Source: Membranipora membranacea (lineage: Eukaryota; Bryozoa; Gymnolaemata; Cheilostomatida; Membraniporidae). Taken from it: a DNA stretch of 64,000 nt. Every line of letters begins with the position of its first letter. The stretch's first letter is position 1. The translations under genes were made by a program, and so were the position numbers. This document shows positions 14,096-26,900 of this stretch, one piece after another. Under the pieces are notes generated by a model that was given only the letters and a program-made list of their open reading frames with translations, did no database searches and had not been told where the DNA came from. Where the stretch lies: assembly GCA_914767715.1 (NCBI GenBank), contig OU612072.1, forward strand, positions 23,622,001 through 23,686,000. Direction: 5' to 3'.

Positions 14096-16889
14096 AATCT
14101 GATGCTGTGAGGTAGACTCCTCTGATTTATATTTTAAAATTCAACACTCGACCATATACACACGCTTTCTGTAATCTCTTTTGATAATCTCAGAAGCTCA
14201 TAAACTGATTACTCCTACAACAATAGGCAAACCCCAGACTAATACAAAATTGGTATTTCTCATTCAAATTCCTTCTGTGTTATCACACTTAGATTGATAA
14301 ATGAATCTATGGATAAATATCCCACATTTTAACCTGCAGCCTGTATCAATTCTCACTTGATAACATGCTTCTGATTGATTTTCAAATTTAATTTCTATCC
14401 TTTCAACAATTATTCTGAAAAGTAATTTCGCCGAAAAACTGTTCTCATTTCCCTGCAACTTCCACGCGGATAGGAAGAAGGGGGCTTGCCCCCCCCCCCT
14501 GTGTGAGAAAGATTGAAAATGATACTGTGCCTTATGGTTTTATTGTCTATGATATTTTCATCTGACCAATAAACTTACTCCGACAATAATTATCTTCTAA
14601 GATCTTATTTACCTTATGAATTTAAGTAAAAACACCTTTAAAATGTTTATCTTCAATTGATCAAATTAACAAATTTATTTACTAAAAACTCTCTTCTCTG
14701 AATAAGTGATTTTAGCTCAAACAATTTTAATAATTTCACTGATCTATTCTCCCCTGCAATTTGTGTACGTTTTTGTCCTAATCCTTGTCCATGCTGACAG
14801 CGAGACACCAGTATTAGTGGGAACATATCAGTAACTGTAGTGTAGGTGATATGTATTTCTTGAAAAAAACTTGAAATATTGCCTCACAACTCACCACAGT
14901 CTATCCGTGTGTTTGAATCAGCACAAAAACAAAAAGTCGGGAAGAAGTTTGCATGCTTTTATTTTGCTGTTGTTTTCCTGGCATGATGGAGCAACTACAC
15001 AGTGAAAAATTATGAGGTGAAATACAACCAAATTGTGGGTGAAGAGGCTGCCACAGGATATCTCGATCTGGTTGTCAGTCTGTAACAGTAGTCATCCGAC
15101 TCTCGCACCTCGATCATACCATATTTCATACTAAAAAAATTCCAAATTTCTGTTAGTTGCCATTATGTTGATCTTTCAAGCACCACTTTTGTGCCTAATA
15201 TGTAATACTTAAAAAAATATTCACATATTCAATATCAAAAAGACCCCCAATTTGCACAGGGTTGAAATAGCTGAAATTAAAGCTATCTAACATTTACACA
15301 CCCTCTCTAATTTATAAAAAGTTCCCACCACAGCTGCCAAATCTTAGTGCTAGCTTACAATAGTAGGTCACCCCCAAACTAGCTTACCTTAACTTCTAGC
15401 TAACATTCACTCCTCTATAGGGTAAGTGAATCGATCATTTAAAAATATATATATATATATATATACATATTAATGTAACCGAACAGCAGCAGATCTAGTG
15501 ATAGCAAGCCTTTCTAATTCATTTTATTTTAATTTTCCAATCATAAACCTCCACCTAGCTACGCCAGAAAAAAAAGCTAGGGATCACAATTGGTTTAGAA
15601 TAACTTATTATTTACGGTCGAGTTCTACTTTAATCTGCATTTCATGTATCAGGAGAGAACATGTTGACCTCAGTATGACCCATTGCACTTCCATTGCTTT
15701 CACGATATCTCTATTGTAGATATGAACGTTAGCTCATGTACGCAACCCACAATAAGTAGCCCTTTATTATGGTACCAAGGTTATCAACTGATTTGATACA
15801 CCAAGTGGTTTCTTTACATACCTTATCTTCCCAACAGTTCAAATGTTCACATAAGACCCACCCATTGTTATCAGGAGTAAACGCATGAAACTAACAACAC
15901 TATACACACTAGTAACTAAATTCACTCCTCATCTTGATAACATCACAGCTTCGATCAACATGTACTTGGGACTTGGGAGCTCATCTAAATTGATTAATGA
16001 GACAAGATGCAGGCATTTTTTGAATACCAAGCAGGAGCAGGTGTACCAAGATTCCAAAAAGGTGAGTTTCTTTATGGCATTATAATATATCCACAAAGAG
16101 GAATTATGGCTATATACTGAGTCTATTTACTACAATGTCTGCAACAAACTCCAATATAACAGCTCTGCATGGATAGCGTGTACTGTGAATAGAAACTAAC
16201 CTAATGTGGAATCTGTGAAAATGCTCTTCAATCAAGGCACCCGAAATATGATATATCCAAGTAAAGTGGGGGCTGGAAAAATGGACCTTTAAAGCACCCC
16301 GAGTGTGACTCATTCCTATGTATGCACAACCAACCAACCACTTGCACCATCTCATCAACACCCAAAAGAATGGGTTGTTGGCTTGAATCCTGCAGTACCA
16401 TAGACTTAATATACTAATACTTATACTTATACTAATACTTATACTTAATATAATATAGTATATTAAGTATATGTGCAGCACAGTTCATTCCAGGACTGAG
16501 GGCTTATAGTAAATAAATAAGTACTCATCCCCATAAAGTGACTAGCCGTTATATTATTTTTAGAAAGGCCAAATGAAGGCATCAACTCTAGTCTTTTGCT
16601 AAAGACCTGTACAGGGTGCAGTCCTATAAACAACACAGCCGAGATTCTGAGGTGGCAGACTTTTTAACCAGGTCATCCATTTCCGAACAGACTATATAAT
16701 AAGTTTCTTTTATTGTAGGGGGAAACTTTATGACAATTTCCGGAGACGCTATTGCCAATCATGTCGATCTGTTTGTGTCGATGCCGGTATCTAATTACCT
16801 GGGATTGAGAGACAGCCCCGATCTGGGGTTGAGAGACAGCCCCGATCTGGGGTTGAGAGACAGCCCCGATCAAGCATTTAAATCAAAAG
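14096..16889. other. Intergenic stretch with simple repeats
   Basis: It contains a C homopolymer near 14488-14498, a (TA)n tract near 15444-15464 and an (ATACTT)n-like array near 16415-16465. An open plus-strand segment at 15885-16061 ends at a donor-like AAAAAG|GTGAGT and might be an upstream exon, but I cannot phase it into the gene at 16890. No domain is recognisable. Confidence 0.45.
16798..16871. repeat. 24-bp minisatellite, 3 copies
   Basis: Unit GGGTTGAGAGACAGCCCCGA-TCTG is repeated three times, ending 19 bp before the ATG of the small gene at 16890. It lies in that gene's presumed 5' leader or promoter. A short open frame reads through it in a frame different from the gene. Confidence 0.85.
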
Positions 16890-17848
16890 ATGGTATCGGT
16901 TGGTGAAGAACAACAAGCTATTGATGATGAAATAATAAATGTCCAAAACTTTGATAGGATATCATGTAGGGCGATGATGAGTATTGAAGGTAAGATTTAG
17001 ATACTATAAAAGTTCAGAGTCTGATGGTGCACTAACGGCAATTAAATGTCAAGATGTAATTGATTAATAAGTTCTGTCTGTATACAGGTTTGTAATCATA
17101 TTTTGATATCTGATGATACTAAAAGACTTCTAAAAGACCTCAGATTGATTGCACAGTATGTGTCTGGGATTCAGAATTGGCTAGCACAGAATCTCAATCA
17201 CCTTGCGAGCTAAGACATTGCGCTGACAACACCCGCAACAACTGTGATCTTATTATACGCTCCCTAAAGTTTGTGATTATGTGTAAACCACTGTACTGCA
17301 GGCTTGAAACTCAACTGACTAACTAACACTAACACCGTAACTGAACTGTTTATGGTTCAGTTCGGAGAAAAACACAAGAATTTGAACAAAAAAACAAAGT
17401 ACATAAACGGAATAACAATTCATTTGAAGTTGAAGGGAGCATTCAGAATAAACCAGTAGTGATCATGTGGAGACGTACCGACAATATAGGTGATACCGAT
17501 AGCCGGTACTACCAACTAACCCGTGGACACCTCCTGATAGCCTGTAGCAAGTCAGACAATTCTAAAGAGGTAAGAAAGCACTAACTCATTCCACTGTGCC
17601 TTGTGAATATAACCAGGTCAATGGCAAAGCATCAAAATGAAGTATGAGCGCTGATACGGTTGAGCAGTTGAGTGGAGAGGCCTTTCTTTTGAGTAATTTG
17701 TCAATGAAGAATATTTTACATATTCTCAAATGAGTTAGTTATCCCCTTTGAACAATTAGCAACCTGTCATCTAATCAAAATTCCACAATTCAGTTATAAT
17801 ATTTTACAGGTTTATGAAGAGTTGAAGGCGTGCCTACAGCAGTTTTGA
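16890..17848 (+). CDS. Small unrecognised protein, three exons
   Basis: Exons 16890-16989, 17361-17569 and 17810-17848 have consensus sites (GAAG|GTAAGA, GGTTCAG|TTCGG, AAAGAG|GTAAGA, TTTTACAG|GTTTAT). They join to 348 nt, a multiple of three, giving 115 residues. An in-frame stop precedes the ATG. The product is hydrophilic, with a basic middle (RRKTQEFEQKNKVHKR), a segment NKPVVIMWRR and a C-terminus ending KEVYEELKACLQQF. There is no signal peptide or membrane segment. Between exons 1 and 2, about 17130-17305, lies another open cysteine-containing frame (DCTVCVW, SPCELRHCADN) that could be an alternative or missed exon; its downstream donor is unclear. No family is recognised. Confidence 0.45.
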
Positions 17849-18394
17849 CATTCACTGGATAATGACATTATCATTGAGGCTATGGATATTTCCATTTGAG
17901 GAACAAGCGATTTAAAAAGTTACAGCGAAAATAAAATTAGCTTCTTGAAGAATTAACCATAGTTTACTTTATGTCCCCAAAAAAGATTGTCTCCTCCTCG
18001 CCAAGGGAGATAAATCCTAGTCTAAATCCTGTCCAAGCTTTATGGTGAGTTTATTGACCTACCAACGGTTTACAGTGGACCAGTTAACAGTCATCATGAG
18101 ATAAAATGCTTAAGAATTTATTCACTTATAAGGAGTGATAGTGCTGCTGTAGGATCACACAAGACAATACATTTACAAAAAGTCACAGATATCCAAATCT
18201 TTGAAACAAAGACAGTATGAAAAATATTTACAGCAAGATCAGACGTCGAGACACTTCTTTGAAAAGGGATGAGGGCGCTCTTGTGTCACCTGGTTGTCAC
18301 AAAATATAGTTTTAGCAGTCGATAGACTGTGTTCTTGAGATGCTTGAATTCAGCTAAAAGATTTAGCTGAAAGAATCACATCCAATTTAGCTGA

Positions 18395-21300
18395 TCATGT
18401 AAACTCTTCGACCATAAGATCATACTTCATATGTGTCCCAGTATTCTGCTTCAGATCGATCTGTAAAACAAAATACAGAGAGGGGGATGGTTAAATTGGA
18501 TTACAGGAAGTGTAGTCATGCGCAGCTCACTTAATTCAAACTTCTTAGGACCACAAAAATTTGTCCTAATTAAGCAGAGTTTGAATTAAGTGATATTAGA
18601 ATGCATTGAAATATGGCTGAAGGGACCAAGTTTGCCTGAACAGGAGTTTTGAATTATAAAGTTTGAATTAACCAGCTTACACTGTTTTGTATAAGTAATC
18701 AAGGGTACTATAGTATTAGTGATTTAGCTCTCTAGTGTATTAGTAATACTGTGTGCTCGCTACTCAATTACTGATCTAGACTGTACTATTGTATAGTGAA
18801 TCTAGTTTACTAGTGGAGTGGGATTATTGTGTATATGATAAATGATATGATATGATATGATATGAGTTCTTGTGGACAAGTGAATTACAAAATCTAGGAA
18901 AATAATGTTCGGTGTTTCCTCACACCTCTAAAAGTGTCTTGTCTCAAATATTTCATTTAGCAATGGGAGGCGATTACTCCCATCAAAAAGGCTCCAACCT
19001 CATGTTATCCTCGCAATTTACCACGCTATGATAATTAGGAGGAATTAGTACTCACAGACACGACATCAGTGGGCTGAGTAGGGCTAGTACTAGCTGTGTG
19101 TAATGTACTGTGTGAGTGAGTCATAAAAGCCTCTCTCGGTTTTACTGCAGGTGATAATGATTTAGATATGGACAGTGGTATCACATCCTGAGGAGAAGAA
19201 AATAATGCATTTATATAGTCTGAGTTAAGAAAATATTTCAGTCTTATTATTATAATATTGGAGAGTTTTTGTTGTTGTTATAAGCACCGCACTCCTACAG
19301 AGGGAGGCCATTTTGCACTGGAGCACCAGATCTTTTGTTGTTACAAATGTCACGTTTGGATTCTGCCTACATAAAAACTTTCTTGATCTTTCTGGAATTT
19401 TCAGCTTCATTAAGACAGACAGCAAGACAGCAAATTGTGATACAGGAATTCAGTGTGACTTGGAAAAAACTCAATTTATCAAATGTTAATCGACGTAAAT
19501 CAAATGTTAATCAATGTGCTCAATGTTAATACCTAAATTCAATCAGTCTTTGAGCACACTGTCAGGCAAAAATGTCCATTCATCATTCAGATTATCTCCT
19601 TTTTGGTGATGTCATGCTACTCAATTAAAAGTCATGAAACCCAGTTACAATTCAGGATCCACTCAAGCCCTTAAAGTTGTTGGTTTAAAATCACAAGTCT
19701 GTCTCTGTCCGAAGACTGAGAAAAAACAGGGCGTGGCCGCCGTATTCTAAGCTACTGATATAAATATAATACTCACTGTTTTTTCTTCAGTAATCGTCCA
19801 GTTTGAAAACCTGTGAAAATAATAAATAAGATGATTATTACTAAAATTTTGGCACAATTTTTGCCTAGTCTAGAGTATAAATAAAGGAATATCTTTGTCA
19901 TCAACTACTAGTTGTACTCATTACATTAGTGAGTCATCAACTACTAGTTGTACTCATTACATTAGTGAGTCATCAACTACTAGTTGTACTCATTACATTA
20001 GTGAGTCATCAACTACTAGTTGTACTCATTACATTAGTGAGTCATCAACTACTAGTTGTACTCATTACATTAGTGAGTCATCAACTACTAGTTGTACTCA
20101 TTATATTAGTGAGTCATCAACTACTAGTTGTACTCATTACATTAGTGAGTCATCAACTACTAGTTGTACTCATTATATTAGCGAGTCATCAACTACTAGT
20201 TGTACTCATTACATTAGTGAGTCATCCAAACAAGGTCTACCTGCATTGATTGCTACTTACAGATCAGAGTGAACTAGAAATTAAAAATATAGATATTAGG
20301 AGATGGTTAGTAGTTACAGTCACTGATATATATTCATCGATTAGGGGAACATATCTGGCCCTAAACAAGCATATTGCAATTTATGTATGATTGCTGGAAA
20401 CAATTTCTCATCTGTGATTGGTTCAAAACTTCAGTTATGATACAGCCGACCCTTTGTAATTAATTGAGATTTAAAAGGTCGTTACTGGGACGTCAGTCAA
20501 TGCATAACTTGAAAGCTGCCAGAATTTTTTTACCATTAATCTATGAATTTATATCAATGGTTACAGACCTAAACTTTATGAAAGGTGGCTCATCTCAGAG
20601 TAAGACATGGGGAGACTACTCACAGCTTAGGGTCCTGTAATGAGACATTGTCCTTGTCGTCTAGTAGGAGACTATTTAAGTCATCACCGAGCGTAGACAA
20701 CTCCTCTCCTATCATCTTAAGCTCCGCTGGCTTATTTATTGTTGATTGAGAAAGTAATGCAGATGTGTCCTTCAGGCCTGGTTAAAAATTTAAGCAAATA
20801 TTATTCATTATTTCTGTGCATATATTTATGTGTTTTTGTTTTTTTTTGTATGGGGTCATAAAGTTGTTAATTTCGTTTGTTTATAACAAACTTATATATA
20901 TGAAAACCTCAATCAAACGCATAATAATTATTACTATTATTGTGAATAATTTGGTATGGTAATGGAAATGTGATAAATAATAATTTGATAAATATGGGAA
21001 GTGAAATTGTTCTCACCAGAAAAGTCTTGTATTTTGTCCATTGATATCCATTCCGATATTCTGCCACTAAGCTCTAAAGAAGTTGCTCCATCCTGTATCA
21101 AAAATGCATAGACATGTTAAACAAAAGAAAAAGTCTCAAATATAATGTTCCACAGATCAATCAAGGGTTCTTTTTCCTAGCTGGCATATCAGGCTGTGTT
21201 TAGTTGCGAGTTCACATAGTTCCGATTATTCTTATGTTACAAATTGACATGTAAGGCAGCAGCATGACCTTCGAACTAATGTATGTACCTCTTTTCATGT

Positions 21301-23708
21301 TTGTTTGTTTGTTTTATCATTTTTAAAATAAACCACGTTATGTACAAAAAAAGGTAAGATCAATCGAAAGACCAAAATCGATGTTTTTGAGCAGATTTGA
21401 GCAATGATTTAAATAAAAAAGGATCGATCGTTCTAAATGAAAGACCAATGAGGCAGCTGACCAGAAATAAAACTAGATCTCAGAGAGATTGTAATTTCAA
21501 TAAATTACATACCTGAGAATCGTCTGATCTTTTCTTCTCTGCCTCGCTGACTAGTCTCTCTTCCCCGAGCTCTGTGAGTGTACATAGCTCTATATGTGTC
21601 TGACCTGTATAAGGGTCTGTGTTCTCTTTACCTCGGCTAACGATTGAGAAGCTGTCACATCTTTTACATCCACCTGTCATAGAGTATATTATATTAATAT
21701 ATCACAAGTAGAACTACAAATTTATAATAGGCGCATAATATTAAGTCGAGTATACTCCATGTTTTGCCCCGCAAAATGGTCATATAAACATTTTACTGTG
21801 GAAAACATATGGGATTACATTTTTGGATGCTTTTAGCTGCTTATGTGCTGTTTTCTGACTATAGCTTTAGAAATCACAATCAGATTTTCATGATGCACAA
21901 GTTCTGTTCTCTCTGAACCTTATAGCATTCTCACAGGTAGGCAAACGCTTTGCACATCTCAGTCATCAAAGCCTCAGATGCCTTAGTCCTGCAGACTTGT
22001 TGGGTAAAATTAGCTAAGGGCTTTCAATTGACTAGCGGGTTAACTTCCAGTGCACATTGCCAAACTATAACAAAGCTTACGACAGATGTATGAGCCGATT
22101 AGAGCCTTGAATCATCACATCGCTGCGATGCATTTAGTTCAGACCAAACAGTACCTTTTTTACTCTTCAGTTTGAATTTTTTAAACTCCTGATTTTTCAC
22201 CACTTTCTTCCCAAGTCCAGAGTCATCAGTGATCACTTTGATTCCTTGTTCAGTTTTATCTTCTACAAATTCTTCCAGCAACTCAGATGGTAAAACTGCA
22301 ATATCAATCAGATACATGATTACATTAGATCCAACGGGCTGCACGGAGGTAAAGCTTTCACTTATACTGTTCTCAATGGTCACCGACATGGGAGCTGGCA
22401 ATAAGTGCCTCAAGATGTGGCCGGACTGCTGTAAGGCCGTCTTAGGTACTGTAAAGTGTAGTATGTTGTCACAGCGAGTCAAAGACACAAACTGCCACAA
22501 CACTACAAAAGTTCTGCTGGTGTTGCATATCATGTCTAGCAATACAGATGGCAATGTGCAGATACCGTAGAGCCTTACAACATTTGCTGCGCCAACAAAG
22601 TCTCAAGGTTAATTTTTCTTACAAACAGGGCTTCTGCACATACCGGACCTAAGGCCTAAAACTATGTCAGCTTAACCAAACAGGCGGCCCCAGGCACCCC
22701 AGATTGTCTGACTGCTGGGCAAAAAACTCTTGTGATGCGAGCGACTCATGATATAAGTATCAAACGAAAACATTCCACATTTAATATTAGCTGAAGTTAC
22801 TCCTGAGCAATACTTACCGTTCTCTTTATTTTGATTCCCCTCACTTTGCCTGCTTGCAGCAGTACTAGGCAATCTCTCATCATTGATATGATCAGGTGCA
22901 GGAAGCAGGAAGAATTCCTCATCCGGGAGCTCTATGTACAAGTCCACCTCACCACTCGGGGTATGGGGCAGATCACTATCAAAAAATGCAAAACGTACTC
23001 TTTGAATCATTTCTCATGTGTTAATGAGATTATAATTTTGAGCGTAACGCTGGTGGACAAAAAAAGAGGTTAATTCAGAATACGATCCACCGATACATTT
23101 GTAGTTGTCAGGTGTTTTAACATCCGGTTCGTCTGTGCGTGTGAAATTTATGGTTTTACTGGAGCAACTTCATAGGCTGCAATCAGATATGAGTGGACAC
23201 GAAGGTAGTTTGAGTTAGATTAATGCAAAAAGCCTTGAAGGGCTTGATGGTTTGTTTAATGACTAGTCAATGATTAGTATTTAAGAGTCCAACATACCTG
23301 AACATTAAGTCCAGCATTCTGAGTTTAGTATCATCGTTTCCCTCGGCGTTCACTCTGACTAAAATGAGTTCTCATTAGATCATGGTTGGTAACAATGTAT
23401 AAAAAAAAGTTATTGCTTCAACCTATTACTTTGACTCTACACAAAAAAAACATCAGCAGAGTCAAACCAAAGTTATTGAAGTCCCTGCACTTAAGTTTTA
23501 TTTGTATTGATTCAGCCAAAACTGAATAGATTGTATCATACGTCAACTTCTTCCAATGCAGCTCAGTTATGTCTAATTCTTGTTACCTATAAGCGCTAAA
23601 CCTTATAAGGTAAATATGGGCGGAGCTTAGCATAAAGTGTAAAACTTGCTCACCCTCTTCTATGAGCGGCTGATGTATCTCTTCTGTGCCTCCTAGTCTT
23701 CCCCTCAT
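18395..23708 (-). CDS. Unrecognised ten-exon intracellular protein, 442 residues
   Basis: Exons: 23708-23654, 23358-23298, 22975-22818, 22586-22155, 21673-21513, 21092-21017, 20777-20624, 19810-19777, 19187-19056, 18460-18395. All junctions are GT-AG and phase-compatible, and the total of 1329 nt gives 442 residues. The ATG is set by the only frame that runs through exon 2; a second frame (DNEGKTRRHRRDT) is also open across exon 1 but stops in exon 2. The first half looks globular: DLYIELPDEEFFLLPAP, then a long exon with FVVLWQFVSLTRCDNIL and HFTVPKTALQQSGHIL. The second half is polar and low in order: KKFKLKSKKG, CKRCDSF, then a serine/threonine-rich tail ending MVEEFT. No signal peptide or obvious membrane segment is seen. 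It starts 283 bp after the stop of the gene upstream. I do not recognise the family. Confidence 0.68.
19888..20225. repeat. 36-bp minisatellite, about 9 copies
   Basis: Unit TCATCAACTACTAGTTGT-ACTCATTACATTAGTGAG is repeated nearly identically, with C/T variants near 20105, 20175 and 20181. Because 36 is divisible by three, it is open in several frames as a 12-residue repeat (SSTTSCTHYISE). It lies in intron 7 of the minus-strand ten-exon gene and has no start context or neighbouring exon on the plus strand. Confidence 0.95.
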
Positions 23709-23991
23709 TATCCTGAGCTCTTACATGAACATGACGATCATTAGCATCATCTCCAACAAAGAACCGCTTTATCTACAAACACAAACCAGCTAGCCATTAC
23801 ACAGAGATGACCAACACACTCTATTGGACTGATGATATTAACTGAATTCCGCTTGTTGCTTAACCAAATCTTCAATAGCCTCTGTGACAGCAAGTAGTGA
23901 TTTTCAGAGCTATCACCGATGTGGAGGCTTATAAGTAAATTCAATTTCCATTTAATTTGATTGAATCTGAATTAATGAAATTAAATTTAAG

Positions 23992-26900
23992 TTAATTTTT
24001 AGAACGTGATTCAAGGTTCTCAGAATATTTGTTTCTGACACTAACTGAGCCGAGAAGTCCTCTATTTCTGGATTGAGATCTTGCTTGGTCTCTCTCAGAC
24101 CCACTACCAGAGCTCCTATCTCCTCTTCTGTCTCGGCTCTTTGACTCCCTATCATCTTTTGACCTTTCGGTGCGTTTTCTTGACCTTTCATCACGATCCT
24201 TTGACCTTTCATCACGATCCCTCGACTTATCATCGCGGCCTTTTGACCTTTCATCGCGACCCCTAGACTTTTCATCGCGACCTCTTGTCTTCTCTCTGCT
24301 ATCATTCTCTTTTGATCGCTCTTTATCCTTTGTCTCTTTTGATCTTCCTCTTCTTTCATCTTCATCTCCGCCCCGTGAGTTTTCCCTGTCCTTCTCCCCA
24401 CTTTCCCGTGCCTTTTGTCTATCTCTGCGCTCTTTGTCAGATCTGGGTTTGCGTTCTCTACAAATTAATCATTCTTTTGTTCTTGAATCCTGGATATCAA
24501 TGTCAAGATGATATCTTGACCAATGACAAAGTGTGGCACATGATTTTGTGTGCAGACAGTGGCAAATATTTGTGTGTGCTTCAGTTTCAGTGCTCAAACT
24601 GTGCGGGTTATGCTGGTAGTAGCATGCCATTATCGAACACTATATCTTCCCTCTCCATGGCAAGGGCAAGTGGGCGATAATGGAGTTCTAGCGCCAGCAA
24701 TCCCGGCCTAGTTTGAGCGCTCAAAATAGGTGTGCTTAACTTCCAAGATTTCATCAAACTAAAATGTCCAATCTAGCCATTCATGTAAAGAGAGTAAACA
24801 GACTGTAGTAAAGTTTCAAAATTGCAGCGTTAAAGCTCCTGAAAATATTTATTCAAATTTGTATGATTGGGAGAGTTTTTCTGACTAACCCTTCACCCTG
24901 CTGTCTCTCCTTCTCTGTTTTTTGTTTAACATCTTTTTCATCACTTTTCCTGAAACCCAGAATCTTTAATGAGATTCAAACAGCAAACACTCGCCTCTCA
25001 TATACTGAGATAAATTAGGAAAATGATGGTTTCATGTATTGAAACAAATACGATAAGATTTTCATTCGCTGCACGTTTTTAAAGTGCATTATAACACCTA
25101 AGACTAAAAGGTAATTGATTGAATAAGCTTTGTCAAAGGTTCGCTGAAAAATATCATAGGTCTGCAAACCCTTTATGATGCATTGATTAATCAATCAGCC
25201 ATCGTTTGATTTTTAGAGCAGATCTATGTTAAGCATTTTTTTTATTTCAGATTTTGATCATTTTTTCCTTCCCATATTCTTAATTTTGGGCGTACCAAAA
25301 GTGCCACTGGTCTGACACTGAAACCCAGATGGAGGTCAAGAATACCAAAGTAAATGATAACCAACTCCTCTCCTTCTCACTTCAATTTTTTTAAAACAGT
25401 CTTGATTCATGTTTCATGTGTTTCTCTATGGTCAATTTGGAATGACCAAAACAAGTCTCGAAAGTAACAACGACACCTACCCTTCCTCCTTCGGTGATTT
25501 CCTCTCAGTTTTAGGAGTTCCAGGAGGAGTTGCTTTCAGAGCTGGACTTTCGCCATCTGGCTTGTCAATGTTTTTGAGCATTAACTTAAAGGCTGAAGCT
25601 CTCTTTCCTCTCTTTTCTTCTGCCTCTCTCATCTCCTCAACTGAATGTAACAAAGTCAAACAATATTAGTTCCTAGTGTTGCTAAGTCCCCAAAGCAGAA
25701 AAAGTTACCCCCCTCCATTGTACAGGTGATGGAAGACATGGTACTAAAGCTGCCCCTATACCATTACTGTGGCTGCTCTTCAGTGCCTAGTGAGATCTAT
25801 TAACTGTGTTTAGCTGAGTTTTGACTAATCAACTGGCAATCTCAGAGAAAAGTAAATATTTTAATATTCGATATTACTGTTTATAAACTTTTTTACATCA
25901 CAGATACAGTATTAAGATAGCCACGCTCCACAGTTGCTGGAAGACTGGTGCGTAATGATTTGAGGTTGCCGTAACCGCACAAAATTTGAACGCAACAGCG
26001 GCACACAATCACTGTTTTTCATTCCCAATTTGCTACCAACTGCTATAATATCAAATATAAATCTTGACCAGAAAATATTTTGTTTCCATAAATTTAATGT
26101 GAAACTATATTTTCCCTCCATATATACAGAGGCCTGACTTATTGATGCATCACATGGTCTTATATGCACACGCTTGCGTGATCAGCGAATAATATGGATA
26201 AATAATTGACAAACAGAACAGCTACCTGGATTCTTTTTAGCGAACAAGGCTTCCAAAGCAGCATAATGTTCTCTGGTTGATTTCTTTCTCGTATCCTCAG
26301 GTGGTTTGTTGTCCGCAGGGTCTGGTTTTATCTCACTGACATCATTATCTGTCTTATCATCTACGTCCACTCCGATCTAAATATTAGAAGATCGTAAATA
26401 AGATAAAAATGTAAACAAGAACAGTTATATTCAATATCTGCTGATAAACTGGGAACACCATCATTGAATCTAGAACTAAATGGTAAGAATACACTTGTAC
26501 CCCTTTGGCTATAGTGTTTTGCATATCCTGTTATGGTAATGCATTCTGAAACATTGACTCGGATGTTTGATGATGATCTAAAATGCTATCGGCAAGCAAG
26601 ACGGTCGTTGGTACAGGAGGAAATAAAAGCATCCAGTTGCAGCGAGCGATTAGAATACACATGTTTCCTCTAAAATGTTCTAAATGATTTTGATGTGCGA
26701 TTGTGTGAAGGGAATCCCCTCCTGAAGTGTGCTGTGACATCGGACCAGCTTTGTCTCCTCACCCTACGCCAAAAAAAACAAAGCTTATCAAGGCAGGCTA
26801 GGATGGTATGTCAGCTTAACAAAGCACATCAGATTTTAAAAGAAATGGAGGTCAAAATTTCAGAAATGGTCAAACAAATTTATTGTCAATGAGGTTCTTT

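Noticed and set aside
16673-16873. Minus-strand frame with repeated IGAVSQPQ and plus-strand frame with LGLRDSPD repeats
   Set aside because: Both are readings of the 24-bp minisatellite; neither frame leads into the phased exons of the gene at 16890.
19895-20272. 125- and 106-residue plus-strand open frames with 12-residue repeats (SSTTSCTHYISE)
   Set aside because: They are a by-product of a 36-bp minisatellite, which stays open in several frames because 36 is divisible by three. It lies in an intron of a gene on the other strand.
22099-22295. A short version of exon 4 of the ten-exon gene, starting at an acceptor near 22296
   Set aside because: A longer exon (22586-22155) uses a good GGCGCAG acceptor in the same phase and adds 97 protein-like residues in the same frame, so it is preferred; the short form could still be a splice variant.
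24081-24680. Several plus-strand open frames rich in Leu/Ser/Phe at 24081-24680
   Set aside because: They are complements of the RS/RD repeat exon of the minus-strand gene; the coding frame is the minus one, which splices in phase.
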